Assembly (NCBI GenBank): GCA_017436125.1
Contig: JAFSDS010000079.1
Span: 1-64,000 of the forward strand
Direction of reading: 5' to 3'
Length of the DNA: 64,000 nt
DNA from: Oscillospiraceae bacterium
GTDB lineage: Bacteria; Bacillota; Clostridia; Oscillospirales; Ruminococcaceae
The notes under the pieces were generated by a model. The model worked only from the letters and a program-made list of their open reading frames with translations. It was not told the DNA's origin and did no database searches. The position numbers and the translations under genes are program-made. Numbering within the stretch: the first letter of the stretch is position 1; every line of letters starts with the position of its first letter. Below, piece after piece: positions 31,883-41,011 of the stretch.

Positions 31883-31909
31883 TTGGCGGAATTGTTTACA
31901 CATCGTTAA

Positions 31910-31938
31910 TTGACTTTATAATATATTAGGGGTAAAAT
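31910..31938 (+). promoter_or_regulatory. Promoter for secA
   Basis: TTGACT (31910-31915), 17-bp spacer, TAAAAT (31933-31938), 48 bp before the ATG. Confidence 0.75.
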
Positions 31939-31986
31939 ATTAATTTAGGTCAATATGCTATTTCCATTGATAAAGGAGATTTTTGA

Positions 31987-34698
31987 ATGGGATTATTGGA
32001 TAAAATTTTCGGAAACTATTCTCAGAAAGAACTGAAGAGAATAGATCCTATTGTTAAAAAGGTCCTTGACCTTGAAGAAACCTATCGCGCCATGAGCGAA
32101 GAGGAACTTAAAGGCCAGACCGCGATTTTTAAAAACCGCCTTGCAAACGGCGAAACCCTTGACGATATCCTTCCGGAAGCATTCGCGGCCTGCCGCGAAG
32201 CCTGTGACCGCGTTCTTGAAATGCGCCCCTATCCGGTACAGATAATCGGCGGCATTATTCTTCATCAGGGAAGAATTGCAGAAATGAAAACCGGCGAGGG
32301 CAAGACCCTTGTTGAAACCCTTCCCGCGTACCTCAACGCACTTTCCGGCGAGGGCGTTCATATCGTTACCGTTAACGATTACCTTGCAAAGCGCGACAGT
32401 GAATGGATGGGAAAAGTTTTCAGCTATATGGGACTTTCCGTCGGTCTTGTTATCCATGGCGTTGAGGACCGCAAAGAGGCCTATGCCGCAGATATCACCT
32501 ACGGCACCAACAACGAATTTGGCTTTGACTATCTTCGTGACAACATGGTCACCTATAAGGAACAGCAGGTCCAGCGCGGATTTTCCTATGCCATTGTTGA
32601 CGAGGTGGACTCCATCCTCATCGATGAGGCAAGAACCCCTCTTATCATTTCCGGACGCGGCGACCGTTCCACCGACCTTTATCAGAGAGCGGACCGCTTT
32701 GCACGTACTCTTTCCGCAATGCGCGTAAAAGAGCACGACTCCAAAGAGGAAACCGACGATATCGAAGCTGATTACATCGTTGACGAAAAAGCACACAGCG
32801 CAACCCTTACCCCCAGAGGCGCAAAAAAGGCGGAAGCATATTTCAATGTGGAAAACATCAACGATGCGGAAAATATGACCCTTCTTCACCATATCAACCA
32901 GGCCATTAAAGCCCACGGCATTATGAAGAGGGATACGGACTATGTTGTTAAAGACGGCGAAGTTATCATTGTTGATGAATTTACCGGACGCCTTATGCTC
33001 GGACGCCGCTATAACGAGGGCCTTCATCAGGCAATCGAAGCAAAAGAGGGCGTTACCGTTGCAAGAGAGAGCAAGACCCTTGCTACCATCACCTTCCAGA
33101 ACTATTTCCGTATGTATAAAAAACTTTCCGGCATGACCGGTACCGCAATGACCGAAAGCGACGAGTTCCGCGAAATCTATGGCCTTGACGTTGTTGAGAT
33201 ACCCACCAACAAACCCGTCATCCGTGACGACCAGCCGGACGTTGTTTATAAAAACGAAAGAGGCAAGTTCAACGCCGTTATCGAAGAGATCGTTGAGGCA
33301 CATAAACACAACCAGCCCGTTCTCGTCGGTACCGTTACCATCGAAAAATCCGAGATACTCAGCTCCATGCTTAAACGCCGCGGTGTTCCCCATAACGTTC
33401 TTAACGCAAAACACCACGATAAGGAAGCAGAGATCGTTTCCCAGGCGGGCACTCCCGGCGCAGTTACCATTGCTACCAACATGGCAGGCCGAGGCACCGA
33501 TATCATGCTCGGCGGCAACGCGGAATTCCTTGCAAAGGCAGAGATGAGAAAACTCGGCTATGACGAGGATATGATAAACGCCGCCACCGCATATTTTGAA
33601 ACCGGTGCGGAAGATATCCTTGCCGCAAGAGCTCACTATGCAGAGCTTCTTCATAAATTCAAGGCAGAAATCGCCCCCAAAGCGGAAGAAGTCCGCAATG
33701 CCGGCGGCCTTTATATCATCGGTACCGAGCGTCATGAATCCCGCCGTATCGATAACCAGCTCCGCGGACGTGCGGGACGCCAGGGCGACCCCGGAAGAAC
33801 AAGATTCTTTGTTTCCCTCGAGGATGACCTTATGCGTCTTTTCGGCGGTCAGCGTATCCAGTCCATTATGGAAGCTCTTAAAATCGAAGAGGATATGCCC
33901 ATAGACCAGAAAATGCTCAGCAACTCCATCGAGAGCGCACAGAAAAAGGTTGAGGGAAGAAACTTTGAGATACGTAAAAACGTTCTTCGCTATGACGACG
34001 TTATGAACCAGCAGAGAGAAATCATCTATGGCCAGCGCGGAAAAGTTCTTGAGGGCGAGGATATCAGCGAATATATCGCCAACATGCGCCGCGAAAGCGT
34101 TGAAAAAACCGTTGATGTCTATCTTGCAAATGACGAAAGCAAAGAGGACTGGAACCTTGACGGTCTCAGGGATTATTACCTCGGCTGGATGATAACCGAC
34201 GGCGACCTTCGCTTTACCAAGGAGGAACTTTCCGGCATCACCAAAGCGGATATCGTTGAGATGCTTCATCAGAGAATGGAAGAGGTCTATTCCTCCCGCG
34301 AGGAGCAGTTTGGAAGCGAAGTCATGCGCGAAATCGAGCGCGTTGCCCTTCTTAAAAACGTTGACCTCAAATGGATGGATCACATCGACGCCATGAGCGA
34401 CCTTAAACAGGGCATCGGTCTTCGCGGATATGCACAGCACGACCCCGTTGTTGAATACCGCATTGAGGGCTTTGATATGTTCGACCAGATGATAGAAGCC
34501 ATCCGCGAGGATACCGTAAAAATGCTTATGGTCGTCCGCGTAAAAGCTGCTCCCCAGCGCGAACAGGTTGCTGTTCCGGTAGAAGCCTCCGGCGACGGAA
34601 GCGTTTCCGCAACTGTTACCAAAAAGAAAAAAGTCGGCAGAAACGACCCCTGCCCCTGCGGCAGCGGCAAAAAATATAAACACTGCTGCGGAAAATAA
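31987..34698 (+). CDS. secA: Preprotein translocase ATPase SecA
   Basis: A 903-residue motor that drives unfolded proteins through SecYEG. It has Walker A in MKTGEGKTL (about 101-109), the DEAD-like box [15 protein letters not shown] (about 204-218), the second RecA domain with [14 protein letters not shown] and the [12 protein letters not shown] motif, and a C-terminal zinc-binding tail [15 protein letters not shown] after a flexible linker. AAAGGAG precedes the ATG. trmL follows after 3 bp. Confidence 0.97.
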   Translation: MGLLDKIFGNYSQKELKRIDPIVKKVLDLEETYRAMSEEELKGQTAIFKNRLANGETLDDILPEAFAACREACDRVLEMRPYPVQIIGGIILHQGRIAEMKTGEGKTLVETLPAYLNALSGEGVHIVTVNDYLAKRDSEWMGKVFSYMGLSVGLVIHGVEDRKEAYAADITYGTNNEFGFDYLRDNMVTYKEQQVQRGFSYAIVDEVDSILIDEARTPLIISGRGDRSTDLYQRADRFARTLSAMRVKEHDSKEETDDIEADYIVDEKAHSATLTPRGAKKAEAYFNVENINDAENMTLLHHINQAIKAHGIMKRDTDYVVKDGEVIIVDEFTGRLMLGRRYNEGLHQAIEAKEGVTVARESKTLATITFQNYFRMYKKLSGMTGTAMTESDEFREIYGLDVVEIPTNKPVIRDDQPDVVYKNERGKFNAVIEEIVEAHKHNQPVLVGTVTIEKSEILSSMLKRRGVPHNVLNAKHHDKEAEIVSQAGTPGAVTIATNMAGRGTDIMLGGNAEFLAKAEMRKLGYDEDMINAATAYFETGAEDILAARAHYAELLHKFKAEIAPKAEEVRNAGGLYIIGTERHESRRIDNQLRGRAGRQGDPGRTRFFVSLEDDLMRLFGGQRIQSIMEALKIEEDMPIDQKMLSNSIESAQKKVEGRNFEIRKNVLRYDDVMNQQREIIYGQRGKVLEGEDISEYIANMRRESVEKTVDVYLANDESKEDWNLDGLRDYYLGWMITDGDLRFTKEELSGITKADIVEMLHQRMEEVYSSREEQFGSEVMREIERVALLKNVDLKWMDHIDAMSDLKQGIGLRGYAQHDPVVEYRIEGFDMFDQMIEAIREDTVKMLMVVRVKAAPQREQVAVPVEASGDGSVSATVTKKKKVGRNDPCPCGSGKKYKHCCGK

Positions 34699-34701
34699 GC
34701 C

Positions 34702-35220
34702 ATGGCAAAGTTAAACATCGTTCTTGTTGAACCCCAGATTCCCCAGAACACCGGAAATATCGCAAGGACCTGCGCCATAACCGGCGCGGCCCTTCATATA
34801 GTCCGCCCCATGGGTTTTGTTATTGACGATAAAAAACTTAAAAGGGCCGGCCTTGATTACTGGGACAAGCTGGATATAACTTTTTATGATAACCTTACGG
34901 ATTTTTTCGCAAGGAACACCGGTGATTTTTTCTATTTTACCACCAAAGGCCTTCACCGCCACAGCGACGTTTCCTATCCGGAAGGGTGCTATATCTTTTT
35001 TGGAAGAGAGGACGCCGGCCTTCCGGAATCGCTTCTTTTTGAAAATCCGGGAACGGCGGTAAGGATACCCATGCGCCCCACTTTACGCAGTCTTAATCTT
35101 TCAAACAGCGTGGCTATTGCCGCATACGAGGTTCTTCGCCAATGGGATTATCCCGATATGCAGGAAACCGGCGAACTTAGGGATTATGACTGGTCGGATG
35201 CGGGCATAAACCAGATTTGA
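34702..35220 (+). CDS. trmL: tRNA (cytidine/uridine-34 2'-O)-methyltransferase
   Basis: A 172-residue SPOUT (trefoil-knot) enzyme that methylates the wobble ribose of some tRNAs. The sequence LNIVLVEPQIPQNTGNIART starts the fold; the knot has YIFFGREDAGLPESLL and IPMRPTLRSLNLSNSVAIAAYE. Co-transcribed with secA (3-bp gap). The ATG overlaps no other start. Confidence 0.92.
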   Translation: MAKLNIVLVEPQIPQNTGNIARTCAITGAALHIVRPMGFVIDDKKLKRAGLDYWDKLDITFYDNLTDFFARNTGDFFYFTTKGLHRHSDVSYPEGCYIFFGREDAGLPESLLFENPGTAVRIPMRPTLRSLNLSNSVAIAAYEVLRQWDYPDMQETGELRDYDWSDAGINQI

Positions 35221-35221
35221 C

Positions 35222-35360
35222 CTCCCTTGTCAAAGGGAGGTGGCTTTTTTAACCGCTTGCGGTTAAAAAAGACGGAGGGATTCTTCCACCCAGATGATAT
35301 TTTTAAATGAATCCCCCCGCCACTTCGTGGCCCTCCCCCCTTTAACAAGGGGGGCTTTTA
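35222..35360. repeat. Dispersed repeat, family C (inverted pair)
   Basis: CCTCCCTTGTCAAAGGGAGG with ACGGAGGGATTC (35222-35284), then GAATCCCCCCGCC and CTTTAACAAGGGGGGC (35311-35357) in the opposite orientation. It separates trmL from the TtcA-like gene and overlaps any upstream start of the latter. Confidence 0.65.
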
Positions 35361-35374
35361 AAGGAGGAATTACT

Positions 35375-36151
35375 ATTTCCGGCGACAACACTTTACAAAA
35401 ACTGATGGGCGCCATGCGCAAGGCCATCGAAGATTATAATATGATCGAAAACGGCGACAAAATCGCCGTAGGCGTTTCCGGCGGAAAGGATTCCGTCGCA
35501 ATGCTTGCGGGCCTTGCGGGGCTGCGCCGTTTTATCGGTATCGATTTTGAAATAGTCGCTGTCTGTCTTGATCCTCAGTTTGGCGGTGAGCCCAACGATT
35601 ATTCCGGAATCGAATCCCTTTGCGAAAGGCTGAACGTAAAACTCGACCTTCGCCGCACCCATATCGGTGAAGTTATTTTTGAGGACAGAAAGGAAAAAAA
35701 TCCCTGCTCACTTTGCGCAAGGATGAGAAGGGGCCTTTTGCATGACGTTGCAAAGGAAAACGGCTGCAACAAAATGGCCCTTGGCCATAACTTTGAGGAT
35801 GCCGTCGAAACTTTTATGATGAACCTTTTTGACGAAGGAAGGATAGGCTGTTTTTCTCCCGTTACCTGGCTTTCCCGCAAGGAGATAACCGTTATCCGTC
35901 CTCTTATCTACTGCCATGAGGACGAGATAGTAAAAATTGCGAACCACGAAAAACTCCCCATCGTAAAAAGCCGCTGTCCTGCGGATAAACATACGGAGCG
36001 CGAGCACGTTAAAAATCTTATTGAACGTCTTGAGCACGAAGAGGGCTACGATTGTCTTCCTAATAAGATCCTCGGTGCCATCCAGCGGGGAAACGTCTGC
36101 GGCTGGGGCCTTCCCGGTGACGATTCCGCGGAAAGATACGCAAAAATCTGA
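35375..36151 (+). CDS. TtcA/TilS-like tRNA 2-thiolation ATPase (PP-loop)
   Basis: About 258 residues. PP-loop VGVSGGKDSVAML (about 32-44) binds ATP; the Cys pair in PCSLCARMRRG and the SRCPADKHTE segment fit the TtcA family, which thiolates tRNA cytidine 32 or related substrates. The frame is open from an ATG at 35294, but that part lies in a repeat. AGGAGG at 35362-35367 sits 7 bases before ATT at 35375, which I take as the probable start; the ATG at 35405 is the conservative alternative. Confidence 0.88.
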   Translation: MSGDNTLQKLMGAMRKAIEDYNMIENGDKIAVGVSGGKDSVAMLAGLAGLRRFIGIDFEIVAVCLDPQFGGEPNDYSGIESLCERLNVKLDLRRTHIGEVIFEDRKEKNPCSLCARMRRGLLHDVAKENGCNKMALGHNFEDAVETFMMNLFDEGRIGCFSPVTWLSRKEITVIRPLIYCHEDEIVKIANHEKLPIVKSRCPADKHTEREHVKNLIERLEHEEGYDCLPNKILGAIQRGNVCGWGLPGDDSAERYAKI

Positions 36152-36168
36152 AAGGGCGGTGCTCAGGC

Positions 36169-36687
36169 TTGGAAAATAAACCTAAAGTTTATATGATCTG
36201 CGGAATTTCCGGCAGCGGAAAAACCGCACTTTCAAAAGAAATGGAGCTTTTCGGGGTGCCACGGCTTTCCATTGATGAGGAACTCTGGCCGGATTTTTAT
36301 GTTCTTTCGGATATTATTTCCGATGAGCATAAGGATTATCTCTATTCCGAAGCCATGAAGCGCATAAAGGCAAGAACCGCCAATTTTTGCGCCGAAGGCC
36401 GTCCCTGCAGCGTGGATATGCCCTTTTGCAAAAAGGAACAGCGTGAGGACTTTCGTGCTCATATCGAAAACTGCGGCGGAGAACCTGTTCTTATATGGAT
36501 AAACGCCCCTTTGGAGGTGCTCAAAAGCCGCCTTGCCGCAAGGGAAGGCAAAAACGGGCCGAACAACCTTCCGGTTTCCGAAGCGGAAATCAATATGTAC
36601 TGGAATGGGTTCCAGCGTCCTTTGGACGAAGAACATATCGAAATCGACGGAACGAAGCCCTTTGAAATTGATAAAATCATAAAATAA
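36169..36687 (+). CDS. P-loop kinase-like ATPase
   Basis: A 172-residue protein with Walker A GISGSGKTALSKEM (about 12-25), SIDEELWPD and a lid-like Arg region KSRLAAREGKNGPNN, as in small AAA/zeta-toxin-type kinases. Starts with TTG at 36169; GGGCGG is somewhat far upstream. It follows the TtcA-like gene by 17 bp and probably shares its transcript. Substrate unknown; no antitoxin gene is beside it, so toxin function is not suggested. Confidence 0.75.
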   Translation: MENKPKVYMICGISGSGKTALSKEMELFGVPRLSIDEELWPDFYVLSDIISDEHKDYLYSEAMKRIKARTANFCAEGRPCSVDMPFCKKEQREDFRAHIENCGGEPVLIWINAPLEVLKSRLAAREGKNGPNNLPVSEAEINMYWNGFQRPLDEEHIEIDGTKPFEIDKIIK

Positions 36688-36689
36688 TA

Positions 36690-36728
36690 TAAAGCGAGCA
36701 CCGCTTGAAAAACGGTGCTCGCTTTTTT
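36690..36728. terminator. Bidirectional terminator
   Basis: AGCGAGCACCG / CGGTGCTCGCT, 11-bp stem with A/T runs, between convergent genes. Confidence 0.88.
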
Positions 36729-36732
36729 GCTT

Positions 36733-37005
36733 TTATTTTCTGTTTGCTTGTGCTAAGTATTCAATTATGCTCCCGATAAACATTCCGATACCTGCCCCAA
36801 GGCCGGAACCTATGCTGTCATTTACCGTTCCGACAGCAATGCCTATTGCTACACCGAAAAGAGGGCCCATGGCGGAAAGATCCGCTTTCTTTTCTTCGCC
36901 TTCTTTTTTCTCTTTTCCGTGGGTTTTATAATATCCGGCAAAAAATATCGCAATGGAAAACCCTATGAGCACAAAGGGCAGAGCTGATTTTATGAATTCT
37001 TCCAT
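36733..37005 (-). CDS. Small two-helix membrane protein with glycine-rich segment
   Basis: A 90-residue protein: membrane helix LPFVLIGFSIAIFFAGYY, a charged loop (KEKKEGEEKKAD), then a Gly/Ala-rich segment MGPLFGVAIGIAVGTVND followed by GLGAGIGMFIGSIIEYL. It is the last gene of the padR operon, 7 bp after the DUF2812 stop. Function unknown. Confidence 0.7.
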   Translation of the reverse strand: MEEFIKSALPFVLIGFSIAIFFAGYYKTHGKEKKEGEEKKADLSAMGPLFGVAIGIAVGTVNDSIGSGLGAGIGMFIGSIIEYLAQANRK

Positions 37006-37012
37006 TCGGTGC

Positions 37013-37552
37013 TCACTCCCTTATGAACATCTCTTTTTTATACGCTTTGATTTTTTTATTTATCTCATTGACGCCGGCAAAAAGAATCAGGGCGCAAAAA
37101 ACATTGATGAACGGGATCCAGGAAAATCTCGGCGCATTGAACGCAAGGTTCGCAAAGTTCATAATCGCGACTCCAAGATTGAGCCAGCCGATTGGCAGCA
37201 GCAGTTTTTTGATAAGGATACACTGCTTCAGCTTCGATTCGATATCGGAGAAAAGTTCGAAGGGGCCTTCGGCAGTCTTTTTGCGAAAATATACCCAGTT
37301 CAAATAGCTTGCAACCTGTTCCGCGCCGGTTTCCTCCATAAAGCGAATATACTGTTCGCTTTCCGGATGGCTGGGGCGATGTTCAAGAAGCTGGATTTTA
37401 TGGGTGTATTCGCCGGGTTCACATTCCTCAAAGGAATAGGTGCAGATGGAATAGCCCACAAGGGCAAGGCCCTTTGCGCTCATTTCGTTGAGCCATTTTT
37501 CTTCTTTTTCAAAATCCCATGCCCAAAAGAATTTTTTAATAACTTTTCTCAT
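37013..37552 (-). CDS. DUF2812 membrane protein
   Basis: A 179-residue protein: N-terminal cytoplasmic DUF2812 domain (FFWAWDFEKEEKWLNEMSAKGLAL, YLNWVYFRK), then two membrane helices (LLLPIGWLNLGVAIMNFANL, WIPFINVFCALILFAGV). The ATG overlaps the padR stop as ATGA. DUF2812 genes are usually paired with padR regulators; the function of the pair is unknown. Confidence 0.88.
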   Translation of the reverse strand: MRKVIKKFFWAWDFEKEEKWLNEMSAKGLALVGYSICTYSFEECEPGEYTHKIQLLEHRPSHPESEQYIRFMEETGAEQVASYLNWVYFRKKTAEGPFELFSDIESKLKQCILIKKLLLPIGWLNLGVAIMNFANLAFNAPRFSWIPFINVFCALILFAGVNEINKKIKAYKKEMFIRE

Positions 37553-37866
37553 TTGTTCCAACCTCCAGTCAGTTCTTCTCCGTTTTTAACAAGTTCACGA
37601 AGGCGTTCAAGTTCCGCAAAAACCGCTTTTTTTCCGTTTTCGGTGATGACGTATTCCTTTTTTCTGTCGCCGTTTTCGCCCGGAACGGAAGTTATCCAGC
37701 CTTTTTCAAGAAGGGTATTTATTGCGCCGTAAAGAGTTCCCGCCGCAAGCCGGACCCGCCCGTTTGAAAGTTTTTCTGCGTTCTGCATTATTCCGTAGCC
37801 GTGAAGCGGTTTTTCAAGGGAGAGCAGAATATAAAAAACCGCCTCGGTAAGAGCAATATTTTCCAT
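37549..37866 (-). CDS. PadR family transcriptional regulator
   Basis: A 105-residue winged-helix repressor: FYILLSLEKPLHGYGIMQNA, then AAGTLYGAINTLLEKGWI and the wing DRKKEYVITENGKKAV. AAAGGGGATATG precedes the start. It very likely represses its own operon through two identical-arm palindromes in the promoter (37901-37940). Confidence 0.93.
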   Translation of the reverse strand: MENIALTEAVFYILLSLEKPLHGYGIMQNAEKLSNGRVRLAAGTLYGAINTLLEKGWITSVPGENGDRKKEYVITENGKKAVFAELERLRELVKNGEELTGGWNK

Positions 37867-37900
37867 AAAACATATCCCCTTTCGATATATCTTCGCCCGT

Positions 37901-37948
37901 TATATCGGTTTACGATATAAGTATATCGCCGCCCGATATATTTGTCAA
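37901..37948 (-). promoter_or_regulatory. padR operon promoter with two perfect operators
   Basis: Minus-strand TTGACA (37948-37943), 17-bp spacer, TATACT (37925-37920). Operator 1 TATATCG-GCGG.. form: TATATCG-CCGCC-CGATATA (37922-37940) lies in the spacer and -10; operator 2 TATATCG-GTTTA-CGATATA (37901-37919) covers the start of transcription. Confidence 0.85.
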
Positions 37949-37997
37949 TAGGTTTTTCTGATTTTTTTGGATAAAGCTCTGCGGGTTATACATTTAC

Positions 37998-38029
37998 AAA
38001 AAAGGCACGCCTTTGCGGCGTGCCTTTTT
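37998..38029. terminator. Terminator after the GIY-YIG gene
   Basis: AAGGCACGCC / GGCGTGCCTT with A/T runs on both sides, just beyond the stop at 38031. Confidence 0.85.
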
Positions 38030-38030
38030 A

Positions 38031-38360
38031 TCAAATGCAGTCTTTAAATTTAACTTCGGTATTTGGGGTTATCTCGTATTCCGAAAGTTCCGGAAAAACT
38101 TTTAAAACAGAATCCGGTTTTTGGATGAGCAAAAGCTTCTGTTCCCTTTTAAGGCGCTTTATGCGGAATTCGAGCTTTCTTGCGGCTGTTGGATCTTTAC
38201 AGTTCCAAAGGGCGGCAAGACCGGTTACCTTATGGCTTTTTGTGTATTTTGCGGCTGTTTTAAGCTGATGATAATGGGTGTATATGCGCTTTTTTATATC
38301 ATCGGTAAAACCGGTATAAAGGGAATCATCCCCGCACCGGAGCATATAGACAAAAAACAT
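38031..38360 (-). CDS. GIY-YIG domain protein (UPF0213/YhbQ-like)
   Basis: A 109-residue small nuclease-fold protein: FVYMLRCGDDSLYTGFTDDIKKRI contains the variant VYM...LYTG of the GIY-YIG motif with a conserved Arg. It carries a C-terminal extension. Its ATG overlaps the stop of the acetyltransferase by one base (TGATG). Cellular role unknown; relatives act on damaged or branched DNA. Confidence 0.85.
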   Translation of the reverse strand: MFFVYMLRCGDDSLYTGFTDDIKKRIYTHYHQLKTAAKYTKSHKVTGLAALWNCKDPTAARKLEFRIKRLKREQKLLLIQKPDSVLKVFPELSEYEITPNTEVKFKDCI

Positions 38361-38839
38361 CAGATATCAAGAACGGCAAGAACGTTTCCGTCCTCGTTTG
38401 CTTCGCCAACAACAAAGCCGGCGTTTTTAAAGAGCTTGTTTGCACGGCTGTTTTCAAGGGAATATGCGGCGCAGAGTTTTTTTGCTTCGCCAAGGGGGAA
38501 TTCCTTAACGATTTTGATAGCTTCCTGAAGAGCGGCGGTGCCGTAGCCCATTTTCTGGCAGTTTGCGTCGGTCATGATGCGCCAGATGCAATAGAAAGGT
38601 TCCGGAAGATCTTCGTCGCCTTCTTCTGCATATCCGATCATAAGGAAGCCGACCATGTTATCCTGTTCCGCATCATAAACGCCGTAGGGCATGGGAACAA
38701 CGTCGCCGGAGGTCATTGCAACATAAGCTTCCGCAAGGGAGCACATATTTTCCGCAATAAAATCCTGCTGTTCTTCACGAACGTCAAGGTTAATGCAATC
38801 TTCAAAGTTTTCTTCGGTAATGGGTCTGAGTTCAACCAT
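38360..38839 (-). CDS. GNAT family N-acetyltransferase
   Basis: A 159-residue enzyme with the acetyl-CoA loop QKMGYGTAALQEAIK and the fourth GNAT motif YSLENSRANKLFKNAGFVV. The N-terminus ELRPITEENFEDCINLDV resembles polyamine-type acetyltransferases, but the substrate cannot be assigned. Co-transcribed with the GIY-YIG gene. Confidence 0.88.
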   Translation of the reverse strand: MVELRPITEENFEDCINLDVREEQQDFIAENMCSLAEAYVAMTSGDVVPMPYGVYDAEQDNMVGFLMIGYAEEGDEDLPEPFYCIWRIMTDANCQKMGYGTAALQEAIKIVKEFPLGEAKKLCAAYSLENSRANKLFKNAGFVVGEANEDGNVLAVLDI

Positions 38840-38862
38840 GTTTAAGCACCTCTTAATATAAT

Positions 38863-39948
38863 TTAATCTTTCGGGGTTTCAAGAATATAAACGTCAACCC
38901 GGCGAAGGCCGTTGAGGACGCATTCATAATAGGTATCGTAATAAAGGTCAACAAAGTTTTTGCCGGAAAGCATCGCGCCGCCGGTATCCGCCGCAAGGGC
39001 ATAGCCATAAACAAATCCGGTGTTTCCGTGGGCAACTATCCACATTTTTGTTCCGTAGGGAATAACCTTTGGGTCAACGGCAACATATCCCACCTGGGCA
39101 AGTCTTCCGGTTGCGGTACCCGCTCCGTAGGGCGCGTAATAACCCGTTGCGCGGACGTTTGAATAGACCTTTTCATAACTCGTCGGAACGCCGTTGACTA
39201 TCTCAAAGCCGTAATCCAGCGGAGAAATTGCGCTTCCGTCACCGATAACATAAATATCGTTTATGGGTTTTTTTATAACTTCTTCGGAAACAAGAACTTT
39301 TTCCTGATAAACTCCGTCAACAACTTTTTGTTCATAGGTTTTAAGCTTTGTTCCGTTTTTTCCATAGGAAAGAAGAACTTCTCTGTTACTTTTAAGAAGC
39401 GAGGTTCCCCTAACGGTTTTTTCGCGCTGTATTGTTTCCTCCTCCGTTGTGATTATGTAATCAACACGGGTAAGTTTTATATTGTCGCCTTCATCAAGGG
39501 TCTTTTCTTCTTCAACGTTAAGAAAATCATGTTCCCGAACGGTAAGACCGGAAATTTCAAGGGCATCCGAAACCGTATCCCCTTCGGAAACGGTAACGTG
39601 ATATCTGAGCTCATCCGCAACGATCTCTACGTTTACGGCGCTTTGTATCCTTATTTCCGCCTTGTTATTGCCAAGAGTTCCGAAAAAACCCGCCGCATCA
39701 AACCCTGTTATAGAAACCCTGTCGTCCGGTTTTATCTCTATTTCCAGCTTATCGAGGATATCGTATGGGCTTACCAAAGCGGTTGTTAAAACGGTTTTTT
39801 CGCCGTCAACATCAACTGTTACGGTTTTTATTCTTGAAAATGACCAAAGCATTACAAACGCCAAAAAAAGCGCAAAAAACGCGATTATAAAATGGCGCGG
39901 TTTTAATCCGGATACAAGGCCTTTTGCTCCGGATAATATCTTTTGCAT
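38863..39948 (-). CDS. Cell-wall protein with DUF348, G5 and 3D domains (YabE/Rpf2-like)
   Basis: A 361-residue membrane-anchored protein: a basic N-terminus, membrane helix (about 20-39), DUF348-type units (VDVDGEKTVLTTALVSPYDIL, VSEGDTVSDALEISGL), a G5 domain (IQREKTVRGTS to VSEEVIKKPI) and the C-terminal 3D domain with YVAVDPKVIPYGTKMWI, ALAADTGGAM and VDLYYDT, whose three Asp residues form the catalytic site in relatives (lytic transglycosylase-like). It likely remodels peptidoglycan. Promoter at 39976-40004. Confidence 0.9.
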   Translation of the reverse strand: MQKILSGAKGLVSGLKPRHFIIAFFALFLAFVMLWSFSRIKTVTVDVDGEKTVLTTALVSPYDILDKLEIEIKPDDRVSITGFDAAGFFGTLGNNKAEIRIQSAVNVEIVADELRYHVTVSEGDTVSDALEISGLTVREHDFLNVEEEKTLDEGDNIKLTRVDYIITTEEETIQREKTVRGTSLLKSNREVLLSYGKNGTKLKTYEQKVVDGVYQEKVLVSEEVIKKPINDIYVIGDGSAISPLDYGFEIVNGVPTSYEKVYSNVRATGYYAPYGAGTATGRLAQVGYVAVDPKVIPYGTKMWIVAHGNTGFVYGYALAADTGGAMLSGKNFVDLYYDTYYECVLNGLRRVDVYILETPKD

Positions 39949-39975
39949 AAAGCCCCTCCTTTACAAGTAAAACCT

Positions 39976-40004
39976 ATTATATTCAAATTTGGCATAGTTG
40001 TCAA
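39976..40004 (-). promoter_or_regulatory. Promoter for the G5/3D protein gene
   Basis: Minus-strand TTGACA (40004-39999), 17-bp spacer, TATAAT (39981-39976). Confidence 0.85.
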
Positions 40005-40075
40005 ATTTTGGGCGTTTTTCAGCCATTTTTCGCCCCACTGCGACGGTTTTTGACGGATTTTTGAAGGAATTTCCG

Positions 40076-40104
40076 TTGCCATAAAAAGCCAATGATGTTA
40101 TAAT
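40076..40104 (+). promoter_or_regulatory. Promoter for the Cys-rich protein gene
   Basis: TTGCCA (40076-40081), 17-bp spacer, TATAAT (40099-40104). Confidence 0.7.
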
Positions 40105-40138
40105 TAAAATGGATAGATTTTTGAAAAGGAGGCATCTT

Positions 40139-40468
40139 ATGGAGCACAAATGCGGCTGTAAAAAGAACGGCCGGGGACATAATTTTATCCCGGACCGCAT
40201 TACCGTTAAAGGAGAGGGCGGAGCCGAAATTTCAAACCGCGACCTAGTATGCCACCACTGCACATATAAAAAGCGGGGAGATACCTCTTCCTGCCTTAAA
40301 TATGAAGAAAAACCCGCCGCTGTTCTTGCCGGAGGAAAATGCGATTCTTTTTTAAGCACCGGCCATGACCTTGGCGGAAAGGATCATAACTGCGGCGATT
40401 GCGGCGACTGTAAAAACGAATGCGGCTCCTGCTACGGAGAATGCACCGGATGCGGCGGCTGCCAATAA
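40139..40468 (+). CDS. Cysteine-rich small protein, probably metal-binding
   Basis: A 109-residue protein with 16 Cys. The middle CHHCTYKKRGDTSSCLKYEEKP followed by GGKCDSF resembles a widespread uncharacterised clostridial domain. The last 30 residues add the dense tail CGDCGDCKNECGSCYGECTG, continuing CGGC, with spacings 2-2-3-2-3-2-2. AAAAGGAGG precedes the ATG at 40139. No radical-SAM gene is adjacent, so a RiPP precursor is not supported. Metal storage or Zn/Fe-S binding is a guess. Confidence 0.7.
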   Translation: MEHKCGCKKNGRGHNFIPDRITVKGEGGAEISNRDLVCHHCTYKKRGDTSSCLKYEEKPAAVLAGGKCDSFLSTGHDLGGKDHNCGDCGDCKNECGSCYGECTGCGGCQ

Positions 40469-40498
40469 AAAGATTTTTTTACCGAAAGGGTGACATAA

Positions 40499-41011
40499 AT
40501 GCCAATGAATATTATCTACCGCGAAGCGGAACCTTCCGATGCGGGAAAATTCCTTGAATACTGCAAAAGGGTCGGCGGAGAAACCGATAACCTTACCTTT
40601 GGCGAGGAGGGCATTCCCTTTTCCATTTCTCAGGAAGCGGACTATATCAGAAAGTTTGCCGGAAATCCGGAAAGCGTTATGATAGTTGCTTTTGATGAGG
40701 GCGAACTTGTTGGAACAGGCGCCGTTTCCGTTATTTCCGGAAGGCCCCGTTTTTCCCACCGAAAAGAGATAGCCATTTCCGTAAGAAAAGATTACTGGGG
40801 CAAGGGCATAGGCACCGGAATTATGAATGTGCTCATGGATTTTGCAAAAAAATCCGGCGCGGAAGTTCTTGAACTTCAGGTGCGTTCCGATAACGAGGGG
40901 GCTATCGCTCTTTATAAAAAATTCGGTTTTGAAAAAATCGGCACCAACGAAAAATATTTCAAGATCCGCGGAGAATATTATCCCGCTGATTTTATGGTAC
41001 TTAGCCTGTAA
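40499..41011 (+). CDS. GNAT family N-acetyltransferase
   Basis: A 170-residue enzyme resembling RimI/phosphinothricin-type acetyltransferases: IAISVRKDYWGKGIGTGIMN (acetyl-CoA loop) and LQVRSDNEGAIALYKKFGFE. AAAGGGTGACATAA precedes the ATG; an alternative ATG is 6 bases later. Its stop overlaps the next ATG by one base. Confidence 0.9.
   Translation: MPMNIIYREAEPSDAGKFLEYCKRVGGETDNLTFGEEGIPFSISQEADYIRKFAGNPESVMIVAFDEGELVGTGAVSVISGRPRFSHRKEIAISVRKDYWGKGIGTGIMNVLMDFAKKSGAEVLELQVRSDNEGAIALYKKFGFEKIGTNEKYFKIRGEYYPADFMVLSL

Noticed and set aside
31993..34683. 896-codon minus-strand frame over secA
   Set aside because: Pure shadow of secA; no start signal and no domain sense.
36169..36687. Zeta-toxin of a toxin-antitoxin pair
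   Set aside because: No small epsilon-like partner is adjacent; it follows a tRNA modification gene on the same transcript, so a generic kinase is safer.
40355..40468. Cys-rich tail as a ranthipeptide/RiPP precursor
   Set aside because: No radical-SAM enzyme or transporter nearby.
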